Part shown: piece after piece, positions 8,249 to 17,300 of the stretch
Layout: the number at the start of each line of letters is the position of its first letter
How positions within the stretch are numbered: the first letter of the stretch is position 1
Assembly: GCA_018267675.1 (NCBI GenBank)
Contig: JAFDYA010000057.1
Coordinates: 1-32,410 of the forward strand
From: Bacteroidota bacterium
GTDB taxonomy: Bacteria; Bacteroidota; Bacteroidia; Chitinophagales; Chitinophagaceae
Length of the DNA stretch: 32,410 nucleotides
Direction of reading: 5' to 3'
Notes under the pieces: model-generated
Database searches by the model: none
Seen by the model: only the letters and a program-made list of their open reading frames with translations
Told to the model about the DNA's origin: nothing
Program-made: the position numbers and the translations under genes

Positions 8249-8280
8249 TTTGATTTTCATTAACAGCCATTCTATTTTTG
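8249..8280 (+). promoter_or_regulatory. Near-consensus Bacteroidota promoter of the T9SS gene pair
   Basis: TTTG at 8249-8252, a 20-nt spacer, then TATTTTTG at 8273-8280: exact matches to the -33 and -7 elements known for Bacteroidota sigma-ABfr, at the right spacing. The expected transcript start is near 8286, about 15 nt before an ATG at 8302 rather than at the TTG at 8450. This position argues that 8302 is the intended start. Confidence 0.65.
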
Positions 8281-8301
8281 AAACCAAACAAAATTTTCAT
8301 T

Positions 8302-8449
8302 ATGAAACCATTACCCCCCCCCCATTTCAGTTGATTATCAATGTGTTGAGTTAAAAAGCAGTACCTTTTGTAGCTCGATTTACTACTCACAACTTAAGCG
8401 CCGAATTAAAAAATTCAAAGAGTGTTTTGTTACACATCGGATCAAGTCT
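8302..8449 (+). other. Possible upstream coding segment, out of frame by the C run
   Basis: An ATG at 8302 follows the promoter above. With the ten C present it reads MKPLPPPHFS and stops at 8332-8334. From the C run onward, the frame of the 983-residue protein is open all the way back (8315-8449). Removing one C or adding two would therefore join ATG 8302 to the large gene, adding 49 residues before its TTG codon. The extension would include a basic LKRRIKKFK stretch before the signal-peptide core. A long 5' untranslated leader is the alternative. Confidence 0.4.
8314..8323 (+). repeat. Homopolymer run of ten C
   Basis: Ten consecutive C starting 9 nt after the first ATG codon. It is the only such C run I noticed in the window and sits exactly where a length change would turn the downstream frame on or off. 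Confidence 0.85.
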
Positions 8450-11401
8450 TTGGCGCAATTCATCCGTTCTGGGTACTTTTCTCTAGGCATCGCAATCGCC
8501 TTTATGTCAATGCCCATATTGGCTACTGCTCAAGGTTTTTTAAACGACACCTCCAGATTTCAGCCAAGTGCTGCAATGATGTTTTATGAAAACAAAGGTC
8601 AGTTGATTACTAATTTAGGAGATTCAATTCCTCGGATAAAATATTATACTGAACACGGATTTGAAAAGTTGTATTTTGGTACTGATGGAGTACACTTTGC
8701 CTATACAAAGTTTGCCAACCGACCAGATTCAAGTTTTACAGGAACAGACTCTGCCAATATTGTAGATAGTTTTTATCGTTTAGACATGTCGTTTATGTGT
8801 GACCCAGAAATTTTTTCAACTTGTGGCAATCTGTCTGCTACAGACACAGGGAATGACCATTTAAATTTCTACCTACCACAGTGTAAGAATGGAATTGAAC
8901 ATGTTAAGGGTTATAAACTGGTTCACTATCAGGATGCATTTCCAGGAATCAATGTTCATTTTACCAGTAATCAGCATCAAATTCTTACCTACATCGAAAT
9001 AACTCCGAATGCTAACCCGGGTGATATTCGTTTACACTTTGCTGGTCAAGATTCATTGGCAATAAACGGCTATGGGAATTTAATCGCCTACGCTCAGAAC
9101 AATTCGACCACCATACAGCATTTGAGAGCGTATACTTATGATGCTGCTGGCAATGTTACGCAAATGCCTTGGGCACCACAATTTCAGATAGATCCAAATG
9201 GGGATGTTGTCCTTTTGCTTGGGAGCTACAGTAGCTCAGAAACGTTGATACTTAGGACTATTGACGAATATATACCTACCCCACTATATGAGGATGAGCC
9301 GTCGGATAGGTGGGCCACATATTATGATGATGCCGGAATCTCTCGTGGCTCTGTAATAAAAACGGAAAGTATCGGCCAAACGGAAAATGGTGAAACGACT
9401 CCGGCGAACATGCTCATATATACTGGACAAATGGAATTTTCTTCCACATTTCCTGCATACAATGGCACAAGCGTTGTCCCTTCTTACTATGGCAACCGGC
9501 ATATGTACTTTTCCCAGTTCAACGGATACAATGTCCGAAAATGGGCTACCTATTATGGTGGACCTATATGGAATCCCGAAACAATAACGGGAATGGCATT
9601 AGCACCAAACAGCTTTTATGCAGTTGGTTCTTGTGTTGGTTGTATATTGAAAAACACCGGAGCTTTCTTCAATAATAATGGTGACGGTTGGGTTGGTGAA
9701 TTCAATAAATATTTTGGAAGTTTAAATTGGGCAACCCAAGTTTCAGGTAGCGTTGCTGGAGTGCCAAATGCTCCAAATGGTATAAGAAATACTGGGATTG
9801 ACTACAATAATGGTAATTTGTATATTGTTGGAAATGCGGCAAAACCTGTTCTCACAGACACATGGACCCCGACGCTACCCAATGGTACCGGGCGATTCCC
9901 TATGGTACAGAGCGGAAGCAATTATTTTTGGCCACTCCATCCTGGGACAGATATTGGATTTGGTGCTTTTATTATGCAGTTTAACGCTGCCACGAAAGAT
10001 TTAGTCTGGTCCACTTTTATTGGGGGAGGGTTGGATCTTTATGCTGTAAAAAAGGGAAATTCCGGAATTTATATTGGAGGTGCGGCAAAAAATTTGAATC
10101 AAAGTAACACAATAACATCTTCGGCAAAAACTAGTGCGGTGCATAGTAATGCACCTTTGGTGAAGCCCAATAGTTCTGCGTTTTTCTCGGATGTAAGAAC
10201 CTGTACTAGCCCAATTAACGGACCTTGTACCTATGACGGCTATATTGGATTCTTTGACAATAATAATCAATTGGCATGGGCAAGCTATTTCGGCGGTAAT
10301 GGGGAAGATGTAATCTCAGCTCTGGACATCAATGCCCAGGATGAATGCTGGGTAGTGGGTAGTACAACGACACTGAACACAACAAATGGTAGCTTTCCAA
10401 GTGCATCTAGCTTAGCTTCGGGCTTATTCCCTACTTATAGTGGAGCATTATCGGGTCATGGCTTTACTGCCAGCTATAGTGGAGGTAATACAGACGATTT
10501 TGTTGCTCGCTTCGGTTCTAACCATTCACTCAAATGGTGCAGTTTGTTTGGAGGGCCGGGAGCTGAAGGAGATCCCAGATTTGTGAATCATAGCAGTTCA
10601 GCTAAATATAGCCACACGAATACAATCTTTGACTATCTCCCTTATACGTCAATAGCTGTTGACGGGCTGAATAATGTAATAATTGGTGGGAGTACCCGTA
10701 AGCCGGCCGCCCTTCCCTCCATCAACACCATCCCTGTGCTTCCCTCTGCACCTTCAATATCCGGAATGTGGCATCAAGCCCTCAATGCTTCTTCCGGTGA
10801 GAACGTGCAAGGATCTGATGCCTATTATGCGCTATTCAATGACAAAAATGATTTAGTCTGGTCACAACATTTTGGTGGAAGTGGAGTCAATTCGTTAGAG
10901 CCTGGGGAACCAACTCGTGCCGATGAGCGCTGCGAAGGAATCGCTTTGTTCGGTGGTCAAAGAATCTATACGATAATTTCATCTTTTTCGCAAAGGACAC
11001 CGGTTAGCTGCCCCATTGTACCTCCGGGCTATACTCCGTATTGTGATCTTACCTATCATGGAAACGGCGATGTTGTGATTGGCTTCTTCCCCTATACTAG
11101 TATCTATGGTGCAAATCCCGCTTCGGTCAGCCCAAAAATGGGAGCAGCTAGTAATGCACTTAGGGCAAAGCCCAACCCTGTCAAAAATTCAGTTACTGCT
11201 AGCTTTATTCTTCAGCACAATGAGCTGGTGCTTCTACAAGTGAATAATTCCCTCGGCCAAAGCATAATTCAATACAATATTGCTGCACTTGCAGGTGTCA
11301 ACTCTTTCGTAATACCGATGCAGCAATTGAGTACTGGAATCTATTATATCACCCTTAAAACCGCCACACATCATGAAAGCGTTAAGCTGCTTAAAGATTA
11401 A
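8450..11401 (+). CDS. Large secreted beta-propeller-like protein with T9SS sorting domain
   Basis: 983 residues from a TTG; no in-frame ATG precedes the signal peptide (core GIAIAFMSMPILATAQ, cleavage after about residue 28). An N-terminal region beginning FYENKGQLITNLGD resembles the domain that opens many Bacteroidota SBBP-repeat proteins. Blade-like motifs follow: WATYYGG (near residue 364), WSTFIGG (520), WASYFGG (610), WCSLFGG (695) and WSQHFGG (803), each with a GG or VGS strand, consistent with a beta-propeller. The last 80 residues are a Por sorting domain (KPNPVKNSV, then STGIYYITL). The DNA is visibly more A/T-rich than the neighbouring housekeeping genes. The true start may be ATG 8302 across a poly-C frameshift. 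The next cargo gene overlaps its end. The ligand or role is unknown; a surface adhesin-like function is possible. Confidence 0.85.
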   Translation: MAQFIRSGYFSLGIAIAFMSMPILATAQGFLNDTSRFQPSAAMMFYENKGQLITNLGDSIPRIKYYTEHGFEKLYFGTDGVHFAYTKFANRPDSSFTGTDSANIVDSFYRLDMSFMCDPEIFSTCGNLSATDTGNDHLNFYLPQCKNGIEHVKGYKLVHYQDAFPGINVHFTSNQHQILTYIEITPNANPGDIRLHFAGQDSLAINGYGNLIAYAQNNSTTIQHLRAYTYDAAGNVTQMPWAPQFQIDPNGDVVLLLGSYSSSETLILRTIDEYIPTPLYEDEPSDRWATYYDDAGISRGSVIKTESIGQTENGETTPANMLIYTGQMEFSSTFPAYNGTSVVPSYYGNRHMYFSQFNGYNVRKWATYYGGPIWNPETITGMALAPNSFYAVGSCVGCILKNTGAFFNNNGDGWVGEFNKYFGSLNWATQVSGSVAGVPNAPNGIRNTGIDYNNGNLYIVGNAAKPVLTDTWTPTLPNGTGRFPMVQSGSNYFWPLHPGTDIGFGAFIMQFNAATKDLVWSTFIGGGLDLYAVKKGNSGIYIGGAAKNLNQSNTITSSAKTSAVHSNAPLVKPNSSAFFSDVRTCTSPINGPCTYDGYIGFFDNNNQLAWASYFGGNGEDVISALDINAQDECWVVGSTTTLNTTNGSFPSASSLASGLFPTYSGALSGHGFTASYSGGNTDDFVARFGSNHSLKWCSLFGGPGAEGDPRFVNHSSSAKYSHTNTIFDYLPYTSIAVDGLNNVIIGGSTRKPAALPSINTIPVLPSAPSISGMWHQALNASSGENVQGSDAYYALFNDKNDLVWSQHFGGSGVNSLEPGEPTRADERCEGIALFGGQRIYTIISSFSQRTPVSCPIVPPGYTPYCDLTYHGNGDVVIGFFPYTSIYGANPASVSPKMGAASNALRAKPNPVKNSVTASFILQHNELVLLQVNNSLGQSIIQYNIAALAGVNSFVIPMQQLSTGIYYITLKTATHHESVKLLKD

Positions 11402-12776
11402 TCTGGTTATATTGCTTTTGCTTGGGTTACAGCAAATCGGGTATGCCCAAAAGTCTTGGCAAGACTATCCAAGGGATCTGTTTCAGGGTGCGGTTAGTGC
11501 AATGTACAACGATCCAGATGATGGGAGTTTGTATGTAGCCGGAGTCCATGAAATAAACCCTATTGACCGTTACATTATCTCCCGGGTTGTCCGCATCAAT
11601 TCGGACAAAAGCATTGACACGTTACCGCAATTCCCCCAAGATTATGAAGTGATATATTGTTTTTATAAATGGCAAGGGAAGCTCTACGCCGGTGGTGAAC
11701 GGCATATTTATAGGTTCGAAGGAAATTTTTGGGCAATACTAGATGATGTGAAGCAAAATATGGCTTTAATAAGTGCCTGTACTTTTATCGAGTATCAGGG
11801 GCAATTAATCGTTGGGGGTATTTTTCAAAGTGGCTCGTTTAAAGGCATACAAGAGGAGGCACATCTGGTGGCCTTTGATGGCTTGCGCTTCACCCGCTTC
11901 ATGGGAGAGGATACTGTTATCTCACAGGGCGGCATCATCAATACCTTGGAAATATATAACGGCGAGCTTATCGTTGGTGGCAATTTTGATGCTTTCCCTC
12001 CGCTCAAGAACAGGGGTTACAAAGAGGTGGTGGCCTGGGATGGGCACGGTTGGCATACATTAGGGCAAGGCATATTGGGGGATGGTAATGAACTTGTTTA
12101 TGATCTAGCGGTACATCGTGGAGAACTGTATGTGGGCGGCATTTTCCAACAGTCCACCGGTGCGCCGGGCAATGGTCTTGCCAAGTGGGACGGGAGTCAT
12201 TGGAGCAATGTGGGCAATGGCCTAGAAGCTCGGCGCAATTGGGTGTATTACCTGCTCTTCAACGGGGATACGCTCAATATTGCCGGTAATTTGGAGCAAG
12301 TTGGTGTGGTGCATTCGCCATTTGCTCGTTTTATAAATGGGTCGTATTGCTTTGATCAAGACACGGTGATGTGGCAGGGGCGGCATTTGGGGTATCTGGG
12401 AGATAAAGTGGTGCTAGGTGGCCAGAGTTTATGGTACACTCCACAAAATTATACAACGACTCTTTCTGTATTTCAGGCTGCGTTCTGTGCACTACCGAGT
12501 GGGGTAGCCCAAGAAACATTGCAACCGCAGTTATCCCTCCATCCCAATCCTGCTCGGACGGGGCGATTTGTGATCAATTGGCAGATGGTACGCTCGGCGA
12601 CACCACTTCGGCTTCGGGTTTACGATTGCTTCGGAAAAATAGTGTATCATGAATTGCTACCCGCAGCAGCGGCGGGTGAATTGGAAATCAATTTAGGTGC
12701 TGCTCCTTTCGGGCTGTACTTAGTCAGCCTAGACGGTAGCGATGGAAGAGTGACGAAAAAGCTGCTTTTGCAATAG
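11373..12776 (+). CDS. Secreted repeat protein with T9SS type A sorting domain
   Basis: 467 residues. A signal peptide (hydrophobic LVILLLLGLQQIGYAQ, cleavage near residue 25) is followed by repeated strands such as LYAGGERHIYRF, LIVGGIFQSG, LIVGGNFDAF, LYVGGIFQQS and LNIAGNLEQVG, often preceding a W-D/H-G segment (AWDGHGWHTLG, KWDGSHWSNVG). This is a kelch/delta-60-like propeller pattern. The C-terminus is a sorting domain (LHPNPARTG, then APFGLYLVSL and KKLLLQ). The ATG lies 29 bp inside the end of the preceding cargo gene in another frame, so the two are likely translationally coupled and share the upstream promoter. Function unknown; exported to the surface by T9SS. A clear terminator follows. 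Confidence 0.87.
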   Translation: MKALSCLKINLVILLLLGLQQIGYAQKSWQDYPRDLFQGAVSAMYNDPDDGSLYVAGVHEINPIDRYIISRVVRINSDKSIDTLPQFPQDYEVIYCFYKWQGKLYAGGERHIYRFEGNFWAILDDVKQNMALISACTFIEYQGQLIVGGIFQSGSFKGIQEEAHLVAFDGLRFTRFMGEDTVISQGGIINTLEIYNGELIVGGNFDAFPPLKNRGYKEVVAWDGHGWHTLGQGILGDGNELVYDLAVHRGELYVGGIFQQSTGAPGNGLAKWDGSHWSNVGNGLEARRNWVYYLLFNGDTLNIAGNLEQVGVVHSPFARFINGSYCFDQDTVMWQGRHLGYLGDKVVLGGQSLWYTPQNYTTTLSVFQAAFCALPSGVAQETLQPQLSLHPNPARTGRFVINWQMVRSATPLRLRVYDCFGKIVYHELLPAAAAGELEINLGAAPFGLYLVSLDGSDGRVTKKLLLQ

Positions 12777-12796
12777 GGGAAACGGCTGGAGATTTG

Positions 12797-12837
12797 CATA
12801 GCCCTTGGCAGATTTGCTGGGGGCTATGTTTTTGTTT
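12797..12837 (+). terminator. Intrinsic terminator of the T9SS gene pair
   Basis: CATAGCCC 12797-12804 pairs with GGGCTATG 12821-12828 (8 bp), with a small inner GCA/TGC stem, and is followed at once by TTTTTGTTT. It lies 20 bp after the stop codon. Confidence 0.8.
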
Positions 12838-12884
12838 GGACAATGATGCTCGTTATCGCTATTGCTGTATGCCTTGGCATTCGA

Positions 12885-12909
12885 TACATTCCCAGATTTC
12901 CCAAAGAAG
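12885..12909 (+). repeat. 25-nt direct repeat, right copy
   Basis: Starts TACATTCCCAGATTTCCCAA; 23 of 25 positions match 7947-7971 in the same orientation. Confidence 0.6.
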
Positions 12910-12957
12910 AAGGTAGCCGACTTCATGTGGGCTGCGCTAGCGGCAGCAGCGAAAATC

Positions 12958-12978
12958 CCCCCTCACTCGCTGAGGGGG
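12958..12978 (+). repeat. CCCCCTCA/TGAGGGGG hairpin, right copy
   Basis: An 8-bp perfect stem with loop CTCGC, identical in loop to the central unit at 7808-7826. It lies between two convergent genes. Confidence 0.7.
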
Positions 12979-12984
12979 CAGGCA

Positions 12985-13007
12985 TTTGTGTCCCGCTAGG
13001 GCACAAA
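12985..13007. repeat. Hairpin with CCC-TAGC-GGG-A tip
   Basis: TTTGTG 12985-12990 pairs with CACAAA 13002-13007 around TCCCGCTAGGG. Read on the minus strand the tip is CCCTAGCGGGA: a 3-bp CCC/GGG stem, TAGC loop and one bulged A. The same 11 nt tops an unrelated stem at 27024-27062. Confidence 0.6.
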
Positions 13008-13030
13008 AATTGCAGCGTACAGCCCGCCCG

Positions 13031-13044
13031 GGCGCCCAAAAAAA
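13031..13044 (-). repeat. 14-nt inverted repeat, right copy
   Basis: GGCGCCCAAAAAAA on the plus strand is the exact reverse complement of 7762-7775. It sits 23 bp beyond the stop codon of the efflux adaptor gene, where on the minus strand it reads as a T run followed by GGGCGCC. Confidence 0.6.
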
Positions 13045-13067
13045 TTTGGCTATAGTACGCAGTATTT

Positions 13068-14330
13068 CTAGTGTTCGTGTTCGCCGGTATTGGTCATCTT
13101 GGCCAAAAGGAAATAGGCTCCTTTGGTCACAATCTTTGTTCCGGCTGGTAAGTCGCTCAAAGGGGTGATTTCGCTGTAGCCCACGTCGGTAGTGCCTTTG
13201 GCAATGGGGATGCGCTGATAGCTGACCGATGTTTGTTGGGGTGTTTCGGTTTCATGCGCATGGTCGTGATCTCCGGAAGTTGCATGACTATGGCCATCCT
13301 CATCAGCGTGGCTATGTTGGGTACTTGCCGCGGTTGGCGGATCTACTACTATAAAAATATAGTCCCGTCCTTGGTAGTTTACAATAGCCTCGCTAGGCAC
13401 CGCCGGCACTGTCGATTTGTCTAGGCTTACGAGTGCGGTGACGTTCATCCCATCAATAAGTCCAGCTTTGTTGCCAATCACTTTGGCATGGACAGGAATG
13501 GTCTTGCTACCGGCTTCGAAGGCGGTGCCAATGGAGAAGATTTTAGCGTCGTATTCTTTACCGGCGTTGTTGGTGATGGTGAAATGAATTGTTTGGTCTG
13601 CTCTCAACTTGGTCAGGTCTTTTTCGTACACAAACAAGTCGAGGTGTAACTGGCTATTGTTCACAATCTCAGCGATGGGCGCATTGATGGCTACGTTGCT
13701 TCCCAATTGTGCCATCACCTGACTCACCGTGCCGGCTATAGGTGCTTTGACCGCTACAGTTGCGGACACGGATTGTGAGGCACCAATGGTGGCGAGTTGT
13801 TGCTGTATTCCGTTTCGTTGGGTTTTCAAGTTGGCAAGTTCGGTCTGCACTTGTTGCAAGCGTTTCATGGGTGCGGCATTTCCTGCGACTAGATCTTGCT
13901 GGCGTTTCAGTTCTATCTCTGCCAGTGCGATCTGGGCTTTGAGTTGTTGTAGTTGTTGTTGTATTTGGATGAGCTCGGGGTTCTGGATCGTTGCGATGAC
14001 TTGGCCTTGCTTCACGAAGCTCCCCGGCTGAATATGCAGGCTCTTCACCACACCACTGTAGAGCGGCGTAACGAAAGCTTTGTTCTGATTTGGGACGGTG
14101 AGGACACCATTAGCTTTGATGGCGTTGGTCAGTTCTTTCTGTTCCAGGCTGCCCAGTTCAATGCCTATTGTTCGGATTTGATCTTGTGTTAGGCTAGTGG
14201 TGTTGCCTTGCTCTGGCTCATGGTTGGCGTGATGGTGTGCCGCCTCCTCCTGCTCCGCAGGGTGGCTCTTGTTACCACAGGATGATGCAAAAATTTGAAG
14301 GGCAAGTAGGGCAAGAAGTATCTTTTTCAT
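13068..14330 (-). CDS. Efflux RND periplasmic adaptor lipoprotein (CusB/CzcB-like), His-rich
   Basis: 420 residues from the ATG at 14330, chosen because it places a proper lipoprotein signal (FASSC, C18) at the N-terminus; the longer frame overlaps the pump gene. A His cluster (H32-H34, H37) follows the lipid Cys. Next come a lipoyl/barrel-sandwich half (LYSGVVKSLHIQPGSFVKQGQ), a coiled-coil hairpin of about residues 105-190, the second half (VKAPIAGTVSQV) and beta-barrel parts. A second His/Asp-rich insert at about 337-362 and the terminal EHEH are probably metal-binding. It links the inner-membrane RND pump to the outer-membrane channel and may hand over metal. It begins 10 bp after the pump stop. 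Expected cargo is Zn, Co, Cd or Cu, not decided by sequence. Confidence 0.9.
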   Translation of the reverse strand: MKKILLALLALQIFASSCGNKSHPAEQEEAAHHHANHEPEQGNTTSLTQDQIRTIGIELGSLEQKELTNAIKANGVLTVPNQNKAFVTPLYSGVVKSLHIQPGSFVKQGQVIATIQNPELIQIQQQLQQLKAQIALAEIELKRQQDLVAGNAAPMKRLQQVQTELANLKTQRNGIQQQLATIGASQSVSATVAVKAPIAGTVSQVMAQLGSNVAINAPIAEIVNNSQLHLDLFVYEKDLTKLRADQTIHFTITNNAGKEYDAKIFSIGTAFEAGSKTIPVHAKVIGNKAGLIDGMNVTALVSLDKSTVPAVPSEAIVNYQGRDYIFIVVDPPTAASTQHSHADEDGHSHATSGDHDHAHETETPQQTSVSYQRIPIAKGTTDVGYSEITPLSDLPAGTKIVTKGAYFLLAKMTNTGEHEH

Positions 14331-14340
14331 TGCTAAAAAA

Positions 14341-17300
14341 TTAGAGGTTAGCATAATAGTCATACTCGATGACGGATTGATTATAGTTATTCAAAGCATC
14401 CAGATAGTTTCTTCTGGTGTCTATGGCTTGGGTTAGGAATTGGCTCAGTTCTGCAAAGCTGATTTCACCGGCTTGGTAGCTCAATGTTGCTGCTTTAATT
14501 ATCGCTGTTGCTTGCTTTAGTCCGCTCTGGGTATAGTATTGAAGCATGGCCAGATTCTTTTGAATCTCTATACGCGCGGCATGGGTTTGCGTATTAAACT
14601 GTTGTTTTTGATAGCTCAATTGCTTTTGCTGCACTGCTCGTTCCGCTCGTGCTTCTTTCACTTTAGCCACGCTTGCCCCTAAAAGTGGGAAGGCGGCAGT
14701 CACTGAGAATCCGGAATACGGATTGCTGGCACCCCAGAGTTGTTGGGAGAAGATCCGCCCGGAGAGTTCAGGAAGGTTGCTTCGTTGTTGCACTAGAATA
14801 TTCGCACTGGCCAGGGCCAGGTTTTGTTGTTGTTGGGCCAGTAGCGGGTGACTATCGTTTGGCTCTTGAAGGTGAAAGGGTAGTTGTTCTAGTGCTGTAT
14901 CCAGGGGCAGGTAGGCAAGCTCTTGGTTGAGCAGGAGCATGAGTTGTTGTTGCTGTAGCTGCATGTCTTGCTCATTTTGGCTGAGGATGGCGTTTACTTC
15001 TTGCAGTTTAGCTTGTGCTGCAATTGGCTCGAGTCCTGAGGCTTCTCCCGTCTTGTAGCGCAGGGAGGCAGCTTGAAACAATGACGAATAGAGCGAGTCC
15101 AAACTTTTGTTGAGATGTTGTTTTTCCTGGAGAAACCAAAGTTGATAATACACGGCTCGGGTCTCCTTCTTGATTAAGGCTTGCAGTACGGCTGTGCCCA
15201 ACTGTTGATATTTCAGTTGTTGTCGGAAATATTCTTTACGGGCTTGGTACAAACTTGGAAAAGCTATGCTCTGGGAGATACCGATTTTTAAGACACCGGT
15301 CTGGTCGGTAGGTCGGAGGTCTTCGTTCTCAGCAAATACGCCGGTCTTTGGAACATCGTTAGCGGCTTTCACTGCATAACCCGCCCGTTCAATAGTCGAC
15401 TGATTGATGTCCAGTCTTAAGTTGTGGTGTAATGCGGTATCGAGGGCTGCGGCGATACTAATCCTTTGTTGGGCTTGTGTAGCGGGCGCAAGCAACAAGC
15501 AGCCTAGGGCAAGGCAAGCAACAAGACTATGTTTGCCCCTTCGTCCGATTTTTGAAATGAGCAGATAAAGGCAAGGTAGGACCACGAGTGTCAACAGGGT
15601 AGCGGAAATCAGCCCACCGATCACCACGGTTGCCAATGGTTTTTGTACTTCGGCACCGGCTCCTGAACTGATGGCCATTGGGAGAAAACCAAGAGAAGCT
15701 ACGGTAGCCGTCATCAATACCGGACGAAGGCGAATTTCAGTTCCTCGGATCACGCGGTCCACGGCATCAACAATGCCTTCTTTCTCCAGTTGGTTGAAGG
15801 TGCTGATCAATACGATTCCATTCAACACAGCGACCCCAAACAAGGCGATAAAACCAACCCCGGCAGAGATGCTGAAGGGCATGCCCCGAAGTGATAGGGC
15901 GAAGACGCCACCGATAGCACTCATCGGTATCGCGGTGAAGATGAGTAGTGCTTGTCTTGCAGAGTGAAAGCTGAAATAGAGCAAGCCAAAAATGAGCAGT
16001 AGGGCCAGTGGTACCGCTAGCATCAACCGTGCAGAAGCCTTCTTAAGGTTTTCAAATGTGCCGCCATAGGTGAGGTAGTATCCGGTGGGCAATTTGTATT
16101 GTGCTTGGGTCAATTTTTGCTGGATTTCTTTGACTACGCTTTCTACATCTCTTCCTTGCACATTAAAACCTACAACAATCCTCCGCTTACCGGCTTCCCG
16201 ACTGATTTGTGCTGGGCCTTCCTTTATTGAAATATTAGCCACTTGCGACAAGGGAACCTGATTACCGGAAGGTGTTGCGACATACAAGTTTCCGACGTCT
16301 TCAATTGAGCTACGATATGTACTATCCAGCCGTACGACCAGATCAAATTTGCGTTCGTTTTCGAAGACAACTCCCGCTGCTTCTCCGGCAAAGGCCGTAC
16401 TAATTGTGTTGTTGAGTTCTTCAATGTTTAGATTGTAGTTGGCCATCCTTGCACGGTCATATTCGATGGTTATTTGTGGGAGGCCGGTTGTGCGCTCTAT
16501 CTGCGGTGCTGTTGTGCCTTCTACGGTTTGGATGGCTGCTGCAATCTTGGGCGCTAATGTGGCGAGTGTATCGATATTCTCCCCAAATATTTTTATAGCA
16601 ATGTCCTGGCGAACGCCGGTCATGAGTTCGTTGAAGCGCATCTGGATGGGTTGGGAAGATTCAAAAAAGACACCGGGAATGACTTCCAACTTTTTCATCA
16701 TCAGGGCAGCTAATTCGTTATAGTCCTTGGTGGTCTTCCATTCACTTTTGGGTTTGAGTACGATGATCAGGTCGGAGACTTCTGGCGGCATCGGGTCGGT
16801 TGGTATCTCGGCACTACCGGTCTTGCCCACAACTGTTTTCACTTCGGGGAAGGCTTTGATGATGCGTTCGGCTTGCATGGAGGTTTCAATACTTTGAGAT
16901 AAGGAGGAGCCTTGTGGCAGGATGCAGTGAAAGGCAAAGTCGCCTTCTTGAAGTTGGGGGATAAACTCACCACCCATTCTGGAGAATACCACCAAGGCCA
17001 CTACTAATATTGCCCCGGAAGTGGTGACAATAGTACGTTTCCAGGCAATGGCCCACTGAATAATTGGCGCATATCCTCGCTGGAAAAAGGCCATCATCTT
17101 GTCCGAAAAAGTCACTTTGTTGAGCTTGTTTTTAGACAAGAACGCTGCACTCATCATAGGGATATAGGTGAGGGAGAGCAGCAGGGCGCCTAGGATTGCA
17201 AAGCTTACCGTCTGCGCCATTGGTCGGAACATCTTGCCTTCTATCCCGACTAGCGTGAGGATGGGTAAGTACACAATGAGGATAATTATTTCGCCAAAAG

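Noticed and set aside
12985..13044. Terminator for the efflux operon in the right flank of the T9SS pair
   Set aside because: The hairpin lies after, not before, the minus-strand T run at 13044-13038, so the order is wrong for intrinsic termination of the minus-strand operon.
12843..13055. 70-codon plus-strand frame after the T9SS pair
   Set aside because: Lies after the terminator and runs through the repeat and hairpin elements; no homology recognised.
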